64,000 nucleotides of DNA from Caenibius tardaugens NBRC 16725 (GCF_003860345.1 NZ_CP034179.1:3704001-3768000); one strand, 5' to 3'; shown: positions 8,510 through 17,523, counted from the first letter of the stretch. The notes: a model not told the origin generated them from the sequence alone. Numbers and translations are program-made.

Positions 8510-9748
8510 CTAGTCGTGCCCCGCTTCATCTGGTGCCCAGATGCTGTGGGAATCGATCTGGATCTTGAGCAGAGCACGATCGGCTTCGGAGCGCGCCTCG
8601 ATTTCCATTCGGCGCGCGTCATTGGCCTGCCGGCGGGCATAGAGCATATCGGAGAGGTCGATCTGCCCGAGTTGGTAACCGCGCACCGTCCTTTCGGCGG
8701 CGTCGCCGGCGCTGCGCGCCGAAGCGTCGGCATTGCGCCAGGCATCGAGCCGGGTGTGCGCGTTGGAAAGGTCGGCATTGGCGGTCGCCTCGATGCTGCG
8801 CTGCACGGCCGCGAGTTCCATGCGCGCGGCATTGGCCTCGGCTGACGCCTGATCGGCTGCGGCTCTGCGATAGCCACCGCCGAGCGGGATTAAAGCCACC
8901 ACGCCCGCGCCGGCTTCCGCGCCGCCGCGCTCGCTGAACAGGCGGACGCCGAAGCTCGGGTCTGCGATGCGATCCGCTCGCACCCGACGCGAAGTCACGT
9001 TCAGACGCTGCGCTTCCTTGTCGGCGGCGCGGATCTCGTGACTGCGCTCGATTACCAGGTCGCGCATCGCTTCCAGCCCCTGGGCGGGCAGCATGGGGTC
9101 GGCCAGTTCTGGTGGTTCGGAGGGGAGCGGGATTTCCGGAAAGGACGCTGCGAAGGTCACGCGCGCCTGTTCGCGCAGCGAGAGTGACGATGCGGCCTGC
9201 GCGCGCGCCTGAGCCAGCGCCGCCTGCGCCTGGTCGAGGTCGAGTTGGGCGGCGTCTCGCAGCGTGACCCGCCGCTTTATGGCGGCGATTGCCTCCTCCA
9301 GCCCGCGGACGCTGTCGAGATCGTTGCGATAATGGCTTCCCGCAGTGAGCCAGTCGTGCCAATAGCCGGCCAGCAGCAGCGCGGTTTGATGGCGGACATC
9401 CTCCATCTGGTTTTCCGCGACCTCAATGCCGAGCGCACCGGCTTCGCGGTCGAGCGCGGCCTTGCCCGGCAGGCGGAATGGGCGGCTGATTGTCGTATCG
9501 AATTCGTCGAACCCGCCTTCGCGATCGACGGTTCGGCGAATGTAGCTGCCGCTCACCGTCACTTCGTGGGGGCCTTTGCGCAGCATATCGCCGCGTGCCC
9601 GTGCGGCTTCGACGCGCGCAATTGCGGCGGCGACGCTGGGGTGATTGTCGAGCGCTTCGTTGACCTTGTCGGCAGGCGGCAGATCGGTATGCTGGGCCAG
9701 GGCAGGCGCGGCCGTCAGAAGGCCGAGAGCGGCGAGTACGATCCGCAT
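8510..9748 (-). CDS. czcC: TolC-family outer-membrane factor (CzcC-like)
   Basis: Outer-membrane channel of the tripartite metal efflux system, 412 residues. A signal peptide (MRIVLAALGLLTAAPALAQ) is followed by two OEP repeats rich in coiled-coil heptads (LDQAQAALAQARAQAASSLSL; the second repeat is near residues 230-400). The start at 9748 is set by the signal peptide and by the TGATG overlap with the upstream DUF3240 stop; the upstream frame extension is out-of-frame shadow of that gene. It works with CzcA and CzcB encoded upstream. Confidence 0.9.
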   Translation of the reverse strand: MRIVLAALGLLTAAPALAQHTDLPPADKVNEALDNHPSVAAAIARVEAARARGDMLRKGPHEVTVSGSYIRRTVDREGGFDEFDTTISRPFRLPGKAALDREAGALGIEVAENQMEDVRHQTALLLAGYWHDWLTAGSHYRNDLDSVRGLEEAIAAIKRRVTLRDAAQLDLDQAQAALAQARAQAASSLSLREQARVTFAASFPEIPLPSEPPELADPMLPAQGLEAMRDLVIERSHEIRAADKEAQRLNVTSRRVRADRIADPSFGVRLFSERGGAEAGAGVVALIPLGGGYRRAAADQASAEANAARMELAAVQRSIEATANADLSNAHTRLDAWRNADASARSAGDAAERTVRGYQLGQIDLSDMLYARRQANDARRMEIEARSEADRALLKIQIDSHSIWAPDEAGHD

Positions 9749-10047
9749 CAGGCGATCCTTCCATGATCGAGCAGGGGCGTCGTGCGCCACCGGACCGGCA
9801 GATCGCGCCGCGCGTCTTTTACGGTGCGGAGCAGGTCGGGCACCGCGTCTGCGCTCACGATCAGTTCGAGCGTCGAACGCTTCAATTCGCCCGACACGCG
9901 CTCGGCGGTTCCCGCATCGCCAAAATCGCGACCTCGCACAGCTTCCCCGCGGACATGGATTGGCGTGGGGGAGACGGCGCGGATCGCGTCCACGAGAAGC
10001 TCGGTATCGCGGGTGGCGCAATGGAGGGTGAACAGCAGGTCAGGCAT
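9748..10047 (-). CDS. DUF3240 family protein (P-II-like, efflux-associated)
   Basis: Small soluble protein of 99 residues. It resembles DUF3240 proteins, which have a ferredoxin-like PII-type fold and are encoded next to CusA/CzcA-type pumps. Visible features are an N-terminal strand (LLFTLHC) and a PVRW motif near the end. It overlaps the czcA 3' end by 8 bp and the czcC ATG by one base, so translation is coupled across all three. A role in regulating or sensing for the pump is inferred from context only. Confidence 0.75.
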   Translation of the reverse strand: MPDLLFTLHCATRDTELLVDAIRAVSPTPIHVRGEAVRGRDFGDAGTAERVSGELKRSTLELIVSADAVPDLLRTVKDARRDLPVRWRTTPLLDHGRIA

Positions 10048-13000
10048 TAGCGGCCTCCCCGGCGCTTTCCCCGAAGCGCTCGAACAGGATCGGCAGTAGG
10101 ACCAGCGTCAGCAAAGTGGAGGTAATGAGGCCGCCGATCACCACGATCGCGAGCGGCCGCTGGATCTCGGACCCCGGCCCGCTGGCGAACAGCAGGGGGA
10201 CGAGGCCGAAGGCCGTGATGCCGGCAGTCATCAGCACCGGTCGCAGCCGACGCTGCGCGCCCAGGCGCACGGTCTCGGCCATACCCACCCCGTCGGCGCG
10301 CAACTGGCGGAAATAGGCCACCAGCACCAACCCATTGAGCACGGCGATGCCGAGCAGGGCGATGAACCCCACCGACGCCGGGACCGAGAGATACTCGCCC
10401 GACAGCCACAGCGAGATCAGCCCGCCGACCATCGCGAAGGGGATGTTGGAGAGGATCAGCAGCGCGGCGCGCAATGAGCGCAGCGCCGCCAGCAGGACGA
10501 GGAAGATCAACACCAGCGCTACGGGCACCACCATCATCAGCCGGGCCGATGCGCGCTGCTGGTTCTCGAACTGACCGCCCCAGACGATGCTGTAGCCTGC
10601 CGGTAGCCGTACCTTGGCGGTGACCTGCGCCTTCGCCTCATCGACATAGCCGACCAGATCGCGGCCGGAGACGAAGGCCTGCACCAGCGCGAAGCGCGAG
10701 CCGTTCTCGTGATCGAGCTTCACCGGTCCCTGCGTGCGCTCCACCCGCGCCATGTCGCTGACACGCGCCAGCGTGCCATCGGGCGTGCGCAATTGCAGGT
10801 CGGCGAAACGGGCCGGATCGCTCCGGATGCCGTCGTCACCGCGAATGACGATCGGAATGCGTTTCTGACCTTCGGCCACGACCCCGGACCGCACGCCCTC
10901 GACCTGTGCGCGCAGCGCGTCCTGGAACTGGTCGACCGGCATCCCGAACCGCCCCGCCGCCGCGCGGTCGATGTCGAGTTGGAGATAGTCCACATTGTCG
11001 TTGGCGACCGTCAGGACCTCCGATGAGCCGTGGATGCCGGACAGGATATCCTGGATCCGACCCGCGAGCTCGGCGAGCGTTGCGGTGTCAGGCCCGAAAA
11101 TCTTGACCGCTAGATCGCCGCGCGCGCCGGTGAGCATCTCCGAGACGCGCATCTCGATCGGCTGGGTGAAACTCGATTGGATACCGGGCAGGCCGTCCAG
11201 CGCCTTGCGCATTTCCCCGACGACGAAATCCTTGTCCCCGCGCCATTGCGAGCGCGGCTTCAACTGGACGAAGCTGTCGGTCTCGTTCGGTCCCATCGGA
11301 TCGAGACCGATCTCGTCGGAGCCGACGCGGGCGATCACGTCCTCCACCTCCGGCACGGTGCGGAGCGCGCGCTGCACCGCCATGTCGCCGGCCACCGATT
11401 GGTCCAGGCTGATCGAGGGCAGCTTGGTAAGCTGCACGATCACCGAGCCTTCGTCCATCGTCGGCATGAAGGTCTTCCCGGCCGCGCCATAAGCGAGGCC
11501 CGCCAGCACCAGCCCGGTGGCGGAGAGACCATAGACCAGCTTCTTGTGCGCGAACGCCGCGTCGAGCAGCGCCTGGTAGCGCGGGCCGATCTGCCGCATG
11601 ATCCATGGCTCACCATGATGGCCGCTCCTGAGGCTGAAGGAGGCAAGGACCGGCACCAGCGTCAGGGCGAGCAGCAGGGAGCCCGCGAGCGCGAAGACGA
11701 TGGTGAGCGCGACGGGCGCGAACAGCTTGCCCTCCAGCCCCTGCAGCGAAAGCAGGGGCAGGAACACGAGCGCGATGATGACGATGCCCGCCGACACCGG
11801 CACGATCACCTCGCTGGTTGCGCGGAATACGTGGTTGAGTCGGGGCGTGTCCTCGCCCTGGGCATGGCTCAGGCGCTCGACGACATTCTCGACCACCACC
11901 ACCGCGCCGTCGACCAGCATCCCGATCGCGATGGCGAGCCCGCCGAGGCTCATGAGGTTCGCGGACAGCCCCATGACGCGCATGAACAGGAAGGTGATGA
12001 GCGCGGCCATCGGCAGGGTCGCCGCGACGATCGTGGCCGCACGCCAGTCGCCGAGGAACAGGATCAGCAGCACGACGACCAGCACGGTCGCTTCCAGCAG
12101 CGCCTCCTCGACCGTGCCGACCGCGCGCCCGATCAGATCGGAGCGATCGTAGAAGACATGGATCTGCGTGCCTGCGGGCAATCTGTGCTGAAGCCCGGCA
12201 AGCCGCGTCCGCACGCCATCGACCACCGCCCGCGCATCCGCGCCGCGCAGCGCGATCACCAGGCCCTCCACCGCCTCGGCCTTGCCGCCGCGCGTCACCG
12301 CCCCATAGCGGGTGAGGCTGCCGGTGCCGACTGTGGCGACGTCGCCCAGGCGGACGATGCGGCCGTCCCGGCTGGCGATGACCAGCGTTTGCAGATCCTC
12401 CACGCTGCGGATCGCGCCCACGGCCCGGACGATCAGCGATTCCTCGCCATCGGTCAGGCGCCCCGCGCCGTCATTGCGATTGCCGCTTTCGATCGCGGTG
12501 CGCAGATCGGAGATCGAGAGCTTCGCGCTCGCCAGCGCCACCGGATCAGGCCGGACCTCGAAGGTACGAACATAGCCGCCCAGCGCGTTCACGTCCGCGA
12601 CGCCGGGCACTGTGCGCAGCGCCGGGCGGATCGTCCAGTCGAGCAGTTCGCGTTTCTGCTGGAGAGACAGCGGCCCTTCGATCGTGAACATGTAGACGTC
12701 GGACAGGGGCGTCGAGATCGGCGCGAGACCGCCGGTCACGGCAGCAGGCAGATCGCCCGTCACGCCCGCCAGCCGTTCGGCGACCTGTTGGCGCGCCCAG
12801 TAGATGTCGGTGCCGTCGGTAAAGTCGATGGTTATGTCGGCGATGGCATATTTGGCGCTCGAGCGCAGGATCGCCTGGTTGGGAATGCCGAGCATCTCCG
12901 TCTCGATCGGCGTGATGACGCGGCTCTCGACCTCCTCCGGCGTCATGCCGGGGGCTTTGAGGATCAGCTTCACCTGGGTCTGCGCGATGTTGGGATAGGC

Positions 13001-13111
13001 ATCGACCGGCAAGTTGACAAAAGCCCAGACCCCGAGCCCGGCCGTGGCGGCGGCAAGGATCAGGACGAGCAGACGATAGGACAGCGCGGTGGCGACAAGC
13101 GAACGCAGCAT
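10040..13111 (-). CDS. czcA: Heavy-metal efflux RND transporter (CzcA/CusA family)
   Basis: Proton-driven inner-membrane pump of 1023 residues with the RND layout: TM1 near residues 10-30, a large periplasmic loop, TM2-6, a second loop and TM7-12. The TM4 signature AIAIGMLVDGAVVVVEN contains the proton-relay Asp. The periplasmic motif DPMGPNETDSFVQLKP lacks the Met found at the matching place in the Cu/Ag pump CusA, so a Czc-type divalent metal range seems likelier than Cu(I). It is preceded by the adaptor gene (9 bp gap) and followed by the overlapping DUF3240 gene. Exact substrate is not assignable from sequence. Confidence 0.93.
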   Translation of the reverse strand: MLRSLVATALSYRLLVLILAAATAGLGVWAFVNLPVDAYPNIAQTQVKLILKAPGMTPEEVESRVITPIETEMLGIPNQAILRSSAKYAIADITIDFTDGTDIYWARQQVAERLAGVTGDLPAAVTGGLAPISTPLSDVYMFTIEGPLSLQQKRELLDWTIRPALRTVPGVADVNALGGYVRTFEVRPDPVALASAKLSISDLRTAIESGNRNDGAGRLTDGEESLIVRAVGAIRSVEDLQTLVIASRDGRIVRLGDVATVGTGSLTRYGAVTRGGKAEAVEGLVIALRGADARAVVDGVRTRLAGLQHRLPAGTQIHVFYDRSDLIGRAVGTVEEALLEATVLVVVLLILFLGDWRAATIVAATLPMAALITFLFMRVMGLSANLMSLGGLAIAIGMLVDGAVVVVENVVERLSHAQGEDTPRLNHVFRATSEVIVPVSAGIVIIALVFLPLLSLQGLEGKLFAPVALTIVFALAGSLLLALTLVPVLASFSLRSGHHGEPWIMRQIGPRYQALLDAAFAHKKLVYGLSATGLVLAGLAYGAAGKTFMPTMDEGSVIVQLTKLPSISLDQSVAGDMAVQRALRTVPEVEDVIARVGSDEIGLDPMGPNETDSFVQLKPRSQWRGDKDFVVGEMRKALDGLPGIQSSFTQPIEMRVSEMLTGARGDLAVKIFGPDTATLAELAGRIQDILSGIHGSSEVLTVANDNVDYLQLDIDRAAAGRFGMPVDQFQDALRAQVEGVRSGVVAEGQKRIPIVIRGDDGIRSDPARFADLQLRTPDGTLARVSDMARVERTQGPVKLDHENGSRFALVQAFVSGRDLVGYVDEAKAQVTAKVRLPAGYSIVWGGQFENQQRASARLMMVVPVALVLIFLVLLAALRSLRAALLILSNIPFAMVGGLISLWLSGEYLSVPASVGFIALLGIAVLNGLVLVAYFRQLRADGVGMAETVRLGAQRRLRPVLMTAGITAFGLVPLLFASGPGSEIQRPLAIVVIGGLITSTLLTLVLLPILFERFGESAGEAANA

Positions 13112-13120
13112 CGGGAGAGC

Positions 13121-14233
13121 CTATTGCGCGGTGGCGAGCGCCTTGAGCGCGCTCGTACCGGAAACCACCACCTGTTCACCGGGCCTGATCCCGGAGAGCA
13201 GCACCGTGCGGCCATCACTGCCGCCGCCGCCGGTCACGGCGCGCACGGCAAAGCCGCCGCGCGCGGTCACGAACACAACCGGCTTGCCGTCGATCATGGT
13301 GACCGCCGTATCGGGCACGCTGACCGCGCCCGCCGGCGCCGGGCCGACGATGACGATGCTGGTTGCGCGCCCCGCGACAACACCGGGTCCGGCCGGAATC
13401 TCCGCCTTGAGGCCGGCCGAACGGGTCGCGGGATCGATGGCCGTTCCCACCGCGACGATCCGGCCGGTGAGGTTGGGAAGTAGCCGCACGCTCATGCCGG
13501 GGCGCACTTGCCCGATCAGCCGTTCGGGCAATTGGCCGACCACTTCATAGCGATCCGTCGCGTCGATCACATAGGGCGCGGTGGTGCCGTCCACCGGATT
13601 GCCGGTCTGGATGGAGGCGCTGGTGACGCGACCCGCGATAGGAGCCGTCAGCGTATAGGAGCCGCTGGCGCCATGACCGCCCACCATCGCCAGGATGCGC
13701 GACTTTTCCGAAACGTCGGCGCGAGCCTCGGCTGCGATGGCATTGGCTTCGTCAGCGCGCGCGCCTGCGATGATGCCTTCGCGGCTGAGCAGGGAGAGCC
13801 GCGCGGCATTGGCCTCGGCTACGCCACGCCGCGCGTTCGCGCGGCTGAGGTCCGCGCCGATCGTCAGCACGTCGCGGCTGGCGATGATCGCCAGCGGCTG
13901 GCCCCGCCGCACGCTGTCGCCCTCGACCACGAGAGTCCGCAACACGGTGCCGGGAAAGGTCGCGGCCACCGCCACCCGGGCGTTGGCGGGAGGCTCGATC
14001 ATCGCGGGGATGGTGGCGAGCGCCGCATCCGCGGCTGCCGTCGCGGGCATAAGGCGGATACCCATCTGCGCGGCGCGGCGCGCATCCACCGCCAGGATCC
14101 CATCTGTCGGTTGGGCGTTGCTTGCCGGCGCGGAGTTGCCCGTCTCGACCGGCCGACTGGCGAACCACCACAGGCCTGATAGAATCAAGGCGATCGTCGC
14201 GGCGCCCGCAATGAGGGTGTATCGTCTGGACAT
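13121..14233 (-). CDS. czcB: Periplasmic adaptor of RND metal efflux (CzcB/HlyD family)
   Basis: Membrane-fusion protein, 370 residues. An N-terminal membrane anchor (residues 8-25) is followed by the lipoyl half-motifs (GTVLRTLVVEGDSVRRGQPL ... YTLTAPIAGRV), an alpha-hairpin, a beta-barrel and a membrane-proximal domain. It lacks the His-rich N-terminal domain seen in some CzcB. It links CzcA to CzcC. A regulator-type repeat sits 23 bp upstream (14256-14272), so this gene probably has its own promoter within the run after the sensor kinase. Confidence 0.9.
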   Translation of the reverse strand: MSRRYTLIAGAATIALILSGLWWFASRPVETGNSAPASNAQPTDGILAVDARRAAQMGIRLMPATAAADAALATIPAMIEPPANARVAVAATFPGTVLRTLVVEGDSVRRGQPLAIIASRDVLTIGADLSRANARRGVAEANAARLSLLSREGIIAGARADEANAIAAEARADVSEKSRILAMVGGHGASGSYTLTAPIAGRVTSASIQTGNPVDGTTAPYVIDATDRYEVVGQLPERLIGQVRPGMSVRLLPNLTGRIVAVGTAIDPATRSAGLKAEIPAGPGVVAGRATSIVIVGPAPAGAVSVPDTAVTMIDGKPVVFVTARGGFAVRAVTGGGGSDGRTVLLSGIRPGEQVVVSGTSALKALATAQ

Positions 14234-14255
14234 GCGCTCGGGCTAGGGAGCGTTC

Positions 14256-14272
14256 CTGACCGAACCCTGACG
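14256..14272 (-). promoter_or_regulatory. Candidate response-regulator box upstream of czcB
   Basis: CTGACCGAACCCTGACG contains two TGAC repeats (14257 and 14268) exactly 11 bp apart, the spacing used by OmpR/PhoB-family dimers. Near-identical copies precede the cytochrome gene (16789-16805) and the VIT gene (17567-17583), in the same orientation relative to the downstream gene. It ends 23 bp before the czcB ATG. Confidence 0.65.
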
Positions 14273-14290
14273 GGATATGAGGATTGAAGA

Positions 14291-15307
14291 TCAGGTCGCG
14301 GGAAAACGCAGCACCAGTTCACGGTCGGCCGGATCGGTCTCAAGCGTGCCGCCATGGGCCGCCATGATCCGGTCGACGATAGCGAGGCCGAGGCCGGCGC
14401 CATCCTTGCTCGCATGGTCGGCGCGGCGGTGGCGTTGCACAAGGTCGCGCAACCTTTCGAGCGCCAGCCCAGGGCCCTCGTCCCGCACGCCCAATAGCGC
14501 GTGGGGGCCGGCGAAGACCTGGATCGTGCCACCAGCCGGCGTCACGCGCGCGGCATTCTCGATCAGATTGCGCAGCGCTGCCGCAATCGCTTCGCGCCTG
14601 CCGTTCACGACCGCAGCCTGACCGCGGGTATCGAACGCGATCAGCTTGCCTTGTGCGATGATCCCCGGCGCCACGGCGCTGACGACCTCGCTCGCCACAT
14701 CCGCGAGTGACACCTGTTCGGGAGCGGTCTGGGCGGCCTCCGCCGCGTCGATCTGCGCGAGCAGCATGAGTTGGTCGATCAGCCGGCGCATGGCCGCCAC
14801 GTCTTCCTTGAGGCGCGCGGCGTCGTCATAGTCAAGCCGGTCGAGTTCGAGAGACAGGAGGGCGAGCGGCGTGCGCAACTCGTGCGCGACGTCGGCGGCG
14901 AACGCTTCCTGCCGCCGCGCGGCCTGATCGAGCCGCGCCAACAGATCGTTGACCGCATAGACGAAGGGTAGCGCCTCGGCGGGCATTTGCGACGCATCGA
15001 TGCGGAACCCTCGTTCGTGGCCCTGTGCAGCCTCGATCCGGGCGGCGGCATCTTCCAGCGGTGCGAAGGCCTGGCGGATCACTCGGAGCACCATGATCGC
15101 GACGGGAACGAGCAGGACGACAAGCGGCAGAGCGACATGCTCAAGCATTTCCTTGATCGCGCGGATCATCGCCGCGCGTGCATCGAGATGTGTGAAGGTG
15201 ACACTGTAGAAGAAGGCGACCGCCGCCAGCAGCAGAACGGTGCCCGCCACACCAATCAGGCCCAAACCGCGTTTGAGGCGCCGTGAGATGGAGCGCTGCA
15301 CGGTCAT
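14291..15307 (-). CDS. Sensor histidine kinase of metal two-component system
   Basis: Membrane histidine kinase of 338 residues. TM1 is about 17-38 and TM2 about 58-78, leaving only about 20 residues between them, far shorter than the periplasmic domains of CzcS or CusS. A linker follows, then the H-box FAADVAHELRTP (phospho-acceptor H142), N-box (LRNLIENAARV) and G boxes (VRDEGPGL, GAGLGLAIV). It starts within the response regulator stop (ATGA overlap at 15304-15307). By position it senses metal or membrane redox state and controls the czc genes. Confidence 0.93.
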   Translation of the reverse strand: MTVQRSISRRLKRGLGLIGVAGTVLLLAAVAFFYSVTFTHLDARAAMIRAIKEMLEHVALPLVVLLVPVAIMVLRVIRQAFAPLEDAAARIEAAQGHERGFRIDASQMPAEALPFVYAVNDLLARLDQAARRQEAFAADVAHELRTPLALLSLELDRLDYDDAARLKEDVAAMRRLIDQLMLLAQIDAAEAAQTAPEQVSLADVASEVVSAVAPGIIAQGKLIAFDTRGQAAVVNGRREAIAAALRNLIENAARVTPAGGTIQVFAGPHALLGVRDEGPGLALERLRDLVQRHRRADHASKDGAGLGLAIVDRIMAAHGGTLETDPADRELVLRFPAT

Positions 15308-15981
15308 GCCTTCCCGTCCTTCAGCATATAGCCGACACCCCGAACGGTATGGAGCGCGCCGGCCACGCCCGTGTCTTCGAGCTTGCGGCGCAGACGCGAA
15401 ATGGCGGCTTCGACCGCATTGGGGGTCACCGGATCGTTGAAGCTGTAGAGCGCGTTCTCGATCACTTCGCGATGGACCACCGTGCCGGCTCGCCGCATCA
15501 GCAGTTCCAGAAGGTCCGCCTCGCGGCGCGAAAGGTCGATCTCGCGATCGCCAATGCTGGCAGAGCGGCTTGCCGTGTCGAAACGCAGCATGCCGACTTC
15601 GATGACGGGCTGGGTTCGAACGCCAGGCCGGCGCAGCAGGGCGCGGATGCGCGCGGCGAGCTCGTCGATCTCGAAGGGTTTGACGATATAATCGTCTGCG
15701 CCGGAATCGAGACCGGTGACGCGATCCTCCAGCGCCCCACGCGCGGTCTGGATGATGGCAGGCGGCATCTGCTGATATTTTCGGCGGCTCGCGAGCCAGT
15801 CGATCCCGTCGCCGTCGGGCAGGCCGAGGTCGAGTATGATGGCATCATAGCTCGCGCTGCCCATCGCAGCGTCGGCTTGTGCGAGATCATGGGCAACATC
15901 GCACACGAAGCCCCGGCGCTGAAGACCGTCGGCGATCAGTGCCGCCATTCGCTCATTATCTTCGACGATGAGAAGGCGCAT
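15304..15981 (-). CDS. OmpR-family response regulator
   Basis: DNA-binding response regulator of 225 residues. The receiver domain has acidic residues E7/D8, phospho-acceptor D51 in DLGLPDGDG and a Lys near residue 101 (VKPFE). The C-terminal winged helix (VTPNAVEAAISRLRRKL) is the CzcR/CopR/CusR-like type. It is first in the minus-strand run and overlaps the kinase gene. It is the natural candidate to bind the 11-bp-spaced repeats at 14256, 16789 and 17567. Confidence 0.95.
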   Translation of the reverse strand: MRLLIVEDNERMAALIADGLQRRGFVCDVAHDLAQADAAMGSASYDAIILDLGLPDGDGIDWLASRRKYQQMPPAIIQTARGALEDRVTGLDSGADDYIVKPFEIDELAARIRALLRRPGVRTQPVIEVGMLRFDTASRSASIGDREIDLSRREADLLELLMRRAGTVVHREVIENALYSFNDPVTPNAVEAAISRLRRKLEDTGVAGALHTVRGVGYMLKDGKA

Positions 15982-15995
15982 GGGTTTAATGTAGA

Positions 15996-16042
15996 CTTTC
16001 CACCAGGAACGAAAGGCAAGAAGGATTGAAGCTTTCTACCAG
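15996..16042. repeat. Direct repeat upstream of the response regulator gene
   Basis: CTTTCCACCAG (15996-16006) recurs as CTTTCTACCAG (16032-16042), start to start 36 bp. The first copy also sits in TTCCACCAGGAA, an inverted TTCC/GGAA. It lies between the regulator ATG (15981) and the 3' end of the cytochrome gene, so it may be an operator for the two-component genes. It does not resemble the CTGAC box. Confidence 0.35.
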
Positions 16043-16059
16043 ACCATCAACCGATGTTT

Positions 16060-16749
16060 TCAATCCCTTTCCTCGTGCGAACCGTGATGGGAATGGCGTT
16101 GCTGCGGCGCGAAGGCGGTCGGATCCACCATGACAATGGCGATGATTGCCAGAACGATCGCTGCGGCACCAAGTAGAGCCGCAAACAAGCCTGGTCCCCG
16201 AGCCTCACGCACATTCGGATAGAGGCTGTTCTTCTTGCGGCCGCTGATCATCGCGCGAACAAGGTTTTCGCCGGTGAGCAGCGACATCAACAGCACGGCG
16301 CCGACATGAAGCCCGATCAAAGCAAGCAGGCTGTAGGCGAGGGCTTCATGAAGGTCTTTGTCCATGCCGCCTGCCGCAACGCTGCTGCCGCTCCAGATGA
16401 CGATTCCGGTCAATCCGATCAGCGCCACGACTGCGATCGCGCCCAGTGGATTATGACCCACGGAACGTCGAGGATGGCCAGCTAGAAGGTCGCGTGCATG
16501 GGTGGCGATTGCTGTTGGCCGAATGAAATTCACGAACCGGGCATGCTCGCCTCCGACGAAGCCCCAGATCAGACGGAACGCAAGCAAGGCAGCAGCAGAC
16601 CATCCTGCGACCATATGCCACGATGCGATCGGACTATCGTCGTCGGAAGAGAGAAACGCGATCGAGATCGCTAGGACCAGCAGCCAATGGAATAGCCGTA
16701 GCGGCGTGTCCCAAACCTTGAATGTCCTTGTATATTCAGAATTTGTCAT
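16060..16749 (-). CDS. Cytochrome b561-like membrane protein
   Basis: Di-heme b-type cytochrome of about 229 residues with four to five membrane segments. Conserved His ligands lie at about H21, H45, H134 and H148 (LFHW, SWHM, DLHEA, GLHV), as in b561/Ni-Fe hydrogenase cytochrome b subunits. The C-terminus is His-rich (QQRHSHHGSH) and may bind metal. The ATG at 16749 is preferred over the adjoining GTG at 16752 on ribosome-site spacing (GAAAGG). A regulator-type box is 40 bp upstream. It probably moves electrons from quinol to a periplasmic acceptor; the partner is unknown. Confidence 0.88.
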   Translation of the reverse strand: MTNSEYTRTFKVWDTPLRLFHWLLVLAISIAFLSSDDDSPIASWHMVAGWSAAALLAFRLIWGFVGGEHARFVNFIRPTAIATHARDLLAGHPRRSVGHNPLGAIAVVALIGLTGIVIWSGSSVAAGGMDKDLHEALAYSLLALIGLHVGAVLLMSLLTGENLVRAMISGRKKNSLYPNVREARGPGLFAALLGAAAIVLAIIAIVMVDPTAFAPQQRHSHHGSHEERD

Positions 16750-16788
16750 CACGTTCGCCTTTCCAGCTGGAAGGGCTACGGGTGTTCA

Positions 16789-16805
16789 CTGACCGAATCC
16801 TGACG
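16789..16805 (-). promoter_or_regulatory. Candidate response-regulator box upstream of cytochrome b gene
   Basis: CTGACCGAATCCTGACG, with TGAC at 16790 and 16801 (11 bp apart), differs from the czcB-upstream copy at one base of 17. It points toward the cytochrome gene that starts at 16749. Confidence 0.65.
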
Positions 16806-16821
16806 ATGTGAGCAGCGTGGT

Positions 16822-17523
16822 TCAAACCACTGTTCCGAACAGCCTCCCGATGCCCGCGGTCGCAGCCAGGGCCAGCGCGCCCCAGAATGTGACCCGTAGG
16901 ATTGATTTCATGGGGCGGGCGCCCCCGGCCCAGGCGCCAAGCGCGCCCAGCAGTGCGAGAAACAACAGGGTTGCCGCGACCTCGATTGCGACGAGGCTAT
17001 CATGCGGAACGACGGCGACCAACATCAGGGGCATGAGGGCGCCTGTGCTGAAAGTTGCGGCGGATGTGAGCGCGGCCTGGATAGGGCGGGCGGTCACGAC
17101 TTCGGAAATGCCGAGTTCGTCGCGGGCATGCGCGGCCAGCGCATCCTTTGCCATTAGTTCGTCGGCTACCTGCCGGGCCAGTTCCTCATTCAGACCGCGT
17201 TTGACATAGATGTCCGCCAGTTCCTGATGCTCGAGCACCGGTTGAACGGCGAGTTCACCTCTTTCCCGGGCGAGGTCGGCATTCTCCGTGTCCGCCTGAG
17301 AGCTGACCGAGACATATTCGCCGGCGGCCATCGACATGGCGCCTGCCACCAGCGCCGCCATCCCTGCGACCAGGATATTGGCCTTGCCCGCGCCGGAGGC
17401 TGCGACGCCGACGATGAGGCTCGCGGTCGAAACGATCCCATCATTGGCTCCCAGCACTGCCGCGCGTAGCCAGCCGATGCGTGACACCGCATGGCGTTCG
17501 GGATGGGATCTTAGTCGGCTCAT
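16822..17523 (-). CDS. VIT1/CCC1 family Fe2+/Mn2+ transporter
   Basis: Membrane protein of 233 residues. TM1 carries LGANDGIVSTASLIVGVAA, the family hallmark, followed by a second segment with MAAGEYVSVSSQAD. A Glu/Ala-rich cytosolic helical region then precedes three C-terminal membrane segments. Family members move Fe2+ or Mn2+ out of the cytosol. The ribosome site AAGGAC is 3-4 nt before the ATG. A copy of the CTGAC box lies 44 bp upstream, so it likely shares control with czcB and the cytochrome gene. Confidence 0.92.
   Translation of the reverse strand: MSRLRSHPERHAVSRIGWLRAAVLGANDGIVSTASLIVGVAASGAGKANILVAGMAALVAGAMSMAAGEYVSVSSQADTENADLARERGELAVQPVLEHQELADIYVKRGLNEELARQVADELMAKDALAAHARDELGISEVVTARPIQAALTSAATFSTGALMPLMLVAVVPHDSLVAIEVAATLLFLALLGALGAWAGGARPMKSILRVTFWGALALAATAGIGRLFGTVV

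Noticed and set aside
11177-13483. 768-codon open frame on the plus strand
   Set aside because: It is antisense to czcA/czcB, has shadow composition (His, Arg, Asp-rich, no motifs) and arises from high GC at third positions.
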